This document shows positions 29,533-34,113 of a stretch of 34,113 nucleotides of DNA, one piece after another (the stretch's first letter is position 1; each line of letters starts with the position of its first letter). The stretch is from Candidatus Dadabacteria bacterium (GTDB lineage: Bacteria; Desulfobacterota_D; UBA1144; Nemesobacterales; CSP1-2), in contig JAKEHC010000037.1 of assembly GCA_022615255.1 (NCBI GenBank), forward strand, positions 1-34,113, written 5' to 3'. The notes under the pieces were generated by a model, which searched no databases, was not told where the DNA came from, and saw nothing but the letters and a program-made list of their open reading frames with translations. The position numbers and the translations under genes were made by a program.

Positions 29533-30426
29533 ATGAAAGAAGGTATTGTCGGAGTCACAGGTAGTACGGGATTTGTTGGAAGAAGTATAGTAAAAAAACT
29601 CCTAGAGGATAGGTGGAAGGTAAGATGTATTCTAAGAAAACCCGACGGCGGGGAAGCCCTAAAAAAACAAGGGGTAGATATCTACAAAGGAGACATTACG
29701 AATAAGCCCTCGATTGATAAGTCCTTCTTCCAAGATTTAAGCTACGTAATCCACCTGGTTGGAATAATTAAAGAGGTAGACACACAGACATTTGAGAGGG
29801 TTCACTTTCAGGGAACTAAGAATGTCGTTGACCTGGCAAAAGAAGCCGGGGTGAAAAAATACGTCCATATGAGCGCGCTCGGAACAAGGAAAGATGCAAA
29901 AAGTAAATACCACTCTACAAAGTGGAAAGCCGAGGAATACCTGAGGAAAAGCAGCTTAACCTATACGATTTTCAGACCCTCAATAATATTCGGTCCTGAC
30001 GATGAATTCATCAATACATTCATCCGCATAATCAAGCTTTCGCCCTTCGTCCCAGTCATTAAAGGAGGAAAACTCCAGCCCATATATGTAGGAGATGTCT
30101 CCCACTGTTTTGTGCAGTCCCTGACTAACACGAAAACAGATGGAAAAACGTTTGAGCTTGGAGGTAATAAACAATACACACTAGAAGAAATAATAAAACT
30201 TATGATGAAGGTGCTTAATGTAAAGCGTATTCTAATACCAATCCCAAGCCTTTTGATGTACCCTCCTGCATTTCTTTTTCAAAATGTCTTAAGAAACCCT
30301 CCATTAACCCTGGATCAGCTCATAATGCTTGAAGAAGATAATGTATGCGATATGAAGGAAGTGGAGGATGTATTCTCATTCTCACCGCTACCACTTGAAG
30401 ATGCACTAAAGCAGTATCTCGGTTGA
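29533..30426 (+). CDS. NAD(P)-binding SDR protein, NmrA/NDUFA9-like (complex I-associated type)
   Basis: A 297-residue atypical short-chain dehydrogenase. The nucleotide-binding loop is GVTGSTGFVGRS (7-18), followed by CILRKP, DITNK and VIHLVGIIKE. A MSALGTRKDAKSKYHSTKWKAEEYLR segment keeps a Y-x3-K-type arrangement (YHSTK). The family includes sugar epimerases and the NDUFA9-like proteins that bind NADPH without clear catalysis; TIFRPSIIFGPDDEFINTFIRI supports the second group. No signal peptide is seen. The gene follows the carboxylase dyad and has no strong Shine-Dalgarno. Confidence 0.83.
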   Translation: MKEGIVGVTGSTGFVGRSIVKKLLEDRWKVRCILRKPDGGEALKKQGVDIYKGDITNKPSIDKSFFQDLSYVIHLVGIIKEVDTQTFERVHFQGTKNVVDLAKEAGVKKYVHMSALGTRKDAKSKYHSTKWKAEEYLRKSSLTYTIFRPSIIFGPDDEFINTFIRIIKLSPFVPVIKGGKLQPIYVGDVSHCFVQSLTNTKTDGKTFELGGNKQYTLEEIIKLMMKVLNVKRILIPIPSLLMYPPAFLFQNVLRNPPLTLDQLIMLEEDNVCDMKEVEDVFSFSPLPLEDALKQYLG

Positions 30427-30490
30427 TTAGAAATGATAATTATAATAGCCTATTTTGTATAATCGGTCGTTAAAATAAATTTAAAAGAAT

Positions 30491-30518
30491 GTAGGGGTAC
30501 GCTGCAGCGTGCCCCTTA
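30491..30518. repeat. 28-bp palindrome, GTAGGGGTAC variant, decayed right end
   Basis: The core ACGCTGCAGCGT is perfectly symmetrical, and GTAGGGG pairs with CCCCT, but the right end reads TTA instead of AC. It is the main item in the 30427-30660 gap, which holds no gene. Confidence 0.65.
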
Positions 30519-30660
30519 GTAAAAGAATGGTTAGAGATTTAATTCACCCCCTTTATGGCGAAAAGACTAGTTTTATTATTTTTTCACACAAGCGCAAGGG
30601 AGAATTATCTCTACCGACCACATAAATTTTAAAAAAACAGTAGACAAGGGCTATAATTTT

Positions 30661-32280
30661 ATGATAAATATAATCTTTGTGAATAGTAGGCTTCTCATAT
30701 TATTAATGCTTCCAGTTTTCCTCCTACACTGCGAAGGCAGAGAAAAGGAATCCTCTCCCTCCGCATTACTAAATAAAGATAGGCTTAATATAAACATAGG
30801 CTCCGAGCCCCCCACGCTTGATTGGTCTCTTGCAACTGACAGCACCTCATACACCATCATACTCAATATTATGGACGGACTTACTAGATTTGGAAAAGAC
30901 TATAAGCCTGAGCCGTCACTTGCCGAGAGCTGGGAGATAAGTGAGGATGGAAGGATCATAACCTTCCACCTAAGAAAAAATGTATTCTGGAGCGACGGAA
31001 AACCTCTCATTGCTAGGGATTTTGAATACTCATGGAAGCGTCTTCTTAATCCCAAGACTGGCGCAGACTATGCCTACTTTCTCTATGATATAGAAGGTGG
31101 AAAGGAATACAACACAGGCAAAGAAAAAGACCCTGAAAAGATCGGTGTAAAAGCACTGGACGACAGTACCCTCCTTGTAAAACTGAAGCGCCCTGCCTCT
31201 TATTTTCTTAGCCTGCTTACGTTTATGTCTACATTCCCGATGAGACAAGACGTAGTCGAAAAACACGGTTTAAAGTGGACAGAGCCTAAAAATATAGTCA
31301 CTCTCGGACCCTTTTATCTCTCCAATTGGCGCCATCACGAAAGGATTCTACTCACTAAGAACCCGAATTACTGGGGAGAGAAGCCAAAGCTCAACAAAGT
31401 CGAAATGGTAATGGATGAGAACCCGACATCGGCTCTTGCCCTTTACGAAGGTGGGGAGCTTGACTATATTGATGGAAGAAGCATACCAGTGCTTGAAGTC
31501 CCAAGGCTCAGATTATCGCAAGAGTTTAAAACTGAGCCGCAGTTCAGGGGAAACTATATCGGGTTTAATGTAAAGAAGCCGCCATTTGATAACCCCCTTG
31601 TAAGACGTGCCTTTTCTGCCGCGGTTGACAGGTCTAAGATCGCGGAGCTTATACAGGGTGCAGGAATTCCTACTACCTCTTGGATCCCTCAAGGGATGCT
31701 TGGATATGATCCCGAAATTGGAATCGAATTTAATCCCGATAAGGCTAAGACCTGGCTCGCTGAGGCAAGATACCCGGGTGGAAACGGATTTCCTGAGATA
31801 ATTTTTCTATATCCCGATGTCGGAAATAATAGAATAGTCTCTGAAGCCCTGCAAAACATGTGGAAAAGATATTTGGGAGTACATGTAGAGCTCCAGAACC
31901 AGGAATGGAAGGTTTATCTAAGCACCCTTGATACCGACCCGCCGCAGGTCTTTCGAGCCAACTGGGGTGCGGATTTTCCAGACCCGCATAATTTTATGAA
32001 CCTCTTTGAGTGTAACAGCGGAAATAACGAAACAAAATGGTGTGATAAGATGTACGATGAGCTTATAGAAAGAGCAGCTGCAGAAGATAACACTGAAAAA
32101 CGTGTCGCAATTTATAAAGAAGCGCAGAAAATTCTTACAGAGACCGAGGTTCCGATTGCCCCTATCATGACCTCAATCCAACAGAGCATGATAAAACCAT
32201 ATGTGGCAGGTCTCAGCCTTAACCCGCTTGGTATGGTCTTCTTCAACCAGGTATCGTTTGCTGACAAGGCGTCAAACTGA
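30661..32280 (+). CDS. Peptide ABC transporter substrate-binding lipoprotein (SBP family 5, OppA-like)
   Basis: A 539-residue solute-binding protein. The N-terminus has a type II signal with lipobox FLLHC (Cys24), so the mature protein is lipid-anchored. Family 5 segments include SEPPTLDWSLATDSTSYTII, MDGLTRFGKDYKPEPSLAES, KNVFWSDGKPLIARDF and the C-terminal ANWGADFPDPHNFMNLF, typical of oligopeptide-binding OppA. Four cysteines downstream of residue 440 include FECNSGNNETKWC, possibly a disulfide. No permease or ATPase genes flank it, so it must work with a distant transporter. TATAAT at 30651-30656 is only 4 bases before the ATG, and there is no Shine-Dalgarno, so the exact start is uncertain; a GTG at 30679 is an alternative. 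Confidence 0.9.
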   Translation: MINIIFVNSRLLILLMLPVFLLHCEGREKESSPSALLNKDRLNINIGSEPPTLDWSLATDSTSYTIILNIMDGLTRFGKDYKPEPSLAESWEISEDGRIITFHLRKNVFWSDGKPLIARDFEYSWKRLLNPKTGADYAYFLYDIEGGKEYNTGKEKDPEKIGVKALDDSTLLVKLKRPASYFLSLLTFMSTFPMRQDVVEKHGLKWTEPKNIVTLGPFYLSNWRHHERILLTKNPNYWGEKPKLNKVEMVMDENPTSALALYEGGELDYIDGRSIPVLEVPRLRLSQEFKTEPQFRGNYIGFNVKKPPFDNPLVRRAFSAAVDRSKIAELIQGAGIPTTSWIPQGMLGYDPEIGIEFNPDKAKTWLAEARYPGGNGFPEIIFLYPDVGNNRIVSEALQNMWKRYLGVHVELQNQEWKVYLSTLDTDPPQVFRANWGADFPDPHNFMNLFECNSGNNETKWCDKMYDELIERAAAEDNTEKRVAIYKEAQKILTETEVPIAPIMTSIQQSMIKPYVAGLSLNPLGMVFFNQVSFADKASN

Positions 32281-32317
32281 AACGGTTTCCCATTGAATGT
32301 AAAGTGTTTCTATAACC

Positions 32318-32383
32318 GTTCGTCCTGAGAATGTCGAAGGACGAACACCATCCCTTCGACTTCGCTGACGCTCCGCTCAGGGC
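32318..32383. repeat. Dispersed hairpin element, GTTCGTCCT/AGGACGAAC type
   Basis: GTTCGTCCT (32318-32326) pairs exactly with AGGACGAAC (32338-32346). It is followed by a CCCTTCGACTTCGC segment and a CTCAGGGC block. Shared TTCGA and CTCAGGGC blocks link it to the 25581 element. The 32281-32550 gap contains only this and the next palindrome. Confidence 0.65.
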
Positions 32384-32446
32384 TGACTGGTTCCCCGATT
32401 TAATCGGTTCGAGTCTTGTTGCGAGTAATCCTTAGACGGTGCTATT

Positions 32447-32474
32447 GTAGAGACATGCCATGGCATGTCTCTAC
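32447..32474. repeat. 28-bp perfect palindrome, GTAGAGAC subfamily
   Basis: The half-site GTAGAGACATGCCA is followed by its exact reverse complement. It has the same ends and length as the 23558 copy but a different, still self-complementary core. Confidence 0.82.
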
Positions 32475-32550
32475 ACTTTGGAGGGAGTGCCCGTTTGTCA
32501 GATTTAAATTGGCGGGGCACTACAAGGATACCTCCACGCTAACTACCACT

Positions 32551-33564
32551 CTAGTCACCCGGTGCTAGCCCCATGATTGTTTCCCTTACCATATCACGGG
32601 ATAATTTAGGTGGGAAAATGATTATCGGTAAGTCCGCTCCAGCTTTAATATATTCTTTGAGTTTCTTCTTTCCCGTGTCTTTAGTCCCAACTACCGCAAT
32701 CGAATCCAGCAGGGCATCGCTTACGCCTTGAATTGCCTGATTTTTATTTCCTTTCTTACACGCTTCTACAATACGCTCCGCTTCATCTTTAAACCCATAT
32801 CGGCTTATCATTTGATAATAATATGTCCCCATTCCACCTATATAATATGCAATGTAATCTTTAACCATGCGTTTTGATAAATCATTCTCCTTGTAAACAC
32901 ATGCAGGGATATACGGGCATACCATGAGATTATCTGGGTCTCTTTCCTTAGCACTTGCACTAGCGATAAGCTCCCTTATCCCGTCTTTAAGAAACCCAAG
33001 CGTGGTTAAGAAAGGAATCCATCCATCCGCAATCTCTCCGGTAAGCCGAATGTTTTTGGGACCGAGTGAGGCAATGTAGATAGGAATACTTTTTCTCAGA
33101 GGAGTAAACTGCAGGCGAAAATTTTTAAGTTTAAATATCTCACCATCATAATCCACCCTTTCCCCGCTTGTTATTATTCTTATAATTTCTACATATTCTC
33201 TTGTTCTCTTAAGGGGCTTCTCAAACTCCACCCCGTGCCAGTCTTTTATAACTATGGGACCGCTTGTTCCCAGCCCCAAGATCATCCTTCCCTCTGAGAT
33301 CTCATCAAGTGTCGCCATGGTCTGAGCAATTATCGCAGGCGACCTGCTGAATACAGAGACAATCCCCGTTCCGAGTTTTACCCTTTTTGTATTAAGGGCG
33401 AGGACTGTAAGAAGGGAAAAGGCATCCCTCCCCCACAACTCTGGAACCCAGATAGAATCGTATCCAAGCTCCTCTGAAAGCCTTCCAATTTCTATAAGCT
33501 CAGTTTTAGTGATATCATGCCAGTATGGAATTACAAGACCGGTTTTAGAGTCGTTGCTCATCAT
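32551..33564 (-). CDS. LLM class flavin-dependent oxidoreductase
   Basis: A 337-residue TIM-barrel oxidoreductase of the bacterial luciferase-like superfamily, which uses FMN or coenzyme F420. Family segments are the N-terminal GRLSEELGYDSIWVPELWGRDAF, VKLGTGIVSVFSRSPAIIAQ, the cis-peptide-region GRMILGLGTSGP and PIYIASLGPKNIRLTGEIADGWIPF. Similarity is greatest to the methylenetetrahydromethanopterin-reductase-like branch, often F420-dependent, but the cofactor cannot be settled from sequence alone. Two adjacent ATG codons (33564, 33561) begin the frame without a clear Shine-Dalgarno. It lies 21 bases after the DUF1318 gene on the same strand, so they may be co-transcribed. Confidence 0.9.
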   Translation of the reverse strand: MMSNDSKTGLVIPYWHDITKTELIEIGRLSEELGYDSIWVPELWGRDAFSLLTVLALNTKRVKLGTGIVSVFSRSPAIIAQTMATLDEISEGRMILGLGTSGPIVIKDWHGVEFEKPLKRTREYVEIIRIITSGERVDYDGEIFKLKNFRLQFTPLRKSIPIYIASLGPKNIRLTGEIADGWIPFLTTLGFLKDGIRELIASASAKERDPDNLMVCPYIPACVYKENDLSKRMVKDYIAYYIGGMGTYYYQMISRYGFKDEAERIVEACKKGNKNQAIQGVSDALLDSIAVVGTKDTGKKKLKEYIKAGADLPIIIFPPKLSRDMVRETIMGLAPGD

Positions 33565-33585
33565 TCATTAAGTCTAATGTACTTT

Positions 33586-34113
33586 TCATTTCTCCACCCA
33601 ACTGCCGTCGGGGAGCTGAACCCACCATCCAGACTGAGCCTCGCTTCTCGTAGCGGCGGCAAACTGCTCGCCTGCATTCGGAATAACCCTTTTAATATTT
33701 TCAGGGGTTGGGTCAATGTTATTGATTTTTACAATTGCCTTGGCCATCCCCTCGATAATCGTCTCTCTATCCTTATTTTCGGCATTCAAAGCCGCCTTCT
33801 CATTCATTGTGAGGCCACTCCTTCCGACTAAAAGCCCTTTATTTCCCACTCCTGCCTTGCCCTCTGATAGCATAGTATTAATAACGTTAAGCCTCGCACT
33901 CCTATTTCTATAAGCCTGTAATACGTTAGGCATGCTTTTAATCTCTTTTACAATCTCTCTATCAAGATCATCCTGTGCCCAAGCATACGTGCTTAGGTCA
34001 ATAGTGAATTTTCTCTTAAGAATAATCAGCCTCTTGGATTGAAGCTGCGGCTTATCGGGGTACTTCATCAGGGATTCGGGTTTGCTTGCAGGTCCTTCCT
34101 TTTTGGGGGCTTC
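33586..34113 (-). CDS. DUF1318 (YdbL-family) protein, 5'-truncated by window edge
   Basis: The frame stays open to the window edge; upstream of the ATG at 34068 it reads EAPKKEGPASKPESLMKYPDKP, a proline/lysine-rich linker, so the real start lies outside. The C-terminal part resembles YdbL/DUF1318: an EIVKEIKSM helix, a GKAGVGNKGLLVGRSGL segment, AALNAENKDRETIIEGMAKA and a final GWWVQLPDGSWVEK. The family is periplasmic and of unknown function, often fused or adjacent to a YnbE-type lipoprotein. A long linker before the domain would fit a lipoprotein fusion whose anchor is outside the window. Confidence 0.68.
   Translation of the reverse strand, partial: EAPKKEGPASKPESLMKYPDKPQLQSKRLIILKRKFTIDLSTYAWAQDDLDREIVKEIKSMPNVLQAYRNRSARLNVINTMLSEGKAGVGNKGLLVGRSGLTMNEKAALNAENKDRETIIEGMAKAIVKINNIDPTPENIKRVIPNAGEQFAAATRSEAQSGWWVQLPDGSWVEK

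Overview
The window looks like chromosomal DNA from an uncultured-type Gram-negative bacterium. The outer-membrane-type genes (MlaE permease, lipoproteins, a Spy/CpxP-like periplasmic protein, a DUF1318 protein) and the strong AGGAGG-type ribosome binding sites support this. The gene mix (LarE, GlcD, acyl-CoA carboxylase, 3-hydroxyacyl-CoA dehydrogenase, UMF1 transporter, LLM oxidoreductase) and the abundant small palindromes suggest a deltaproteobacterial/Desulfobacterota- or Dadabacteria-like lineage. That placement is an inference and cannot be fixed without a search. No rRNA, tRNA, CRISPR array, prophage or intact insertion sequence was seen.

Layout. 1-3.6 kb: partial glycerate 2-kinase, a metallophosphoesterase, replicative helicase DnaB and a secreted cupin. 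3.7-6.2 kb: larE divergent from a GlcD-type FAD oxidase, a possible lactate/2-hydroxyacid module. 6.3-9.7 kb (minus strand): UMF1 transporter, then an ArsR regulator with a clear promoter/operator, a SAM methyltransferase and a sterol-desaturase-family hydroxylase. 10-13 kb: an unknown protein, a stand-alone Lon N-terminal domain protein, an alpha/beta hydrolase and ruvX. 13.1-15.3 kb: an AT-rich accessory patch with a PD-(D/E)XK nuclease-like protein, a truncated SnoaL/NTF2-like remnant and a VapBC-type toxin-antitoxin pair. 15.3-19.1 kb (minus): DUF924, a lipoprotein-MlaE pair and a DUF47-PiT phosphate uptake pair. 19.4-21.2 kb: glutaredoxin and gltX. 21.4-23.5 kb (minus): a MarR-controlled operon (marR, small membrane protein, methyltransferase, probably the Spy-like gene) behind a consensus promoter carrying three operator-like sites at exact 20-bp spacing. 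23.9-29.4 kb: acyl-CoA metabolism (3-hydroxyacyl-CoA dehydrogenase, CoaE, carboxyltransferase, biotin carboxylase, separate biotin carrier). 29.5-34.1 kb: an SDR protein, an orphan peptide-binding lipoprotein, an LLM oxidoreductase and a partial DUF1318 gene.

The most unusual feature is the intergenic DNA. Nearly every longer gap carries one or more of four dispersed repeat types: 28-bp palindromes with variable but self-complementary cores, degenerate 7-bp tandem arrays, long AGCCACAGAG-type dyads, and CGTCCT/AGGACG-type hairpins. None were seen inside the AT-rich nuclease/toxin-antitoxin patch, although they lie on both sides of it.
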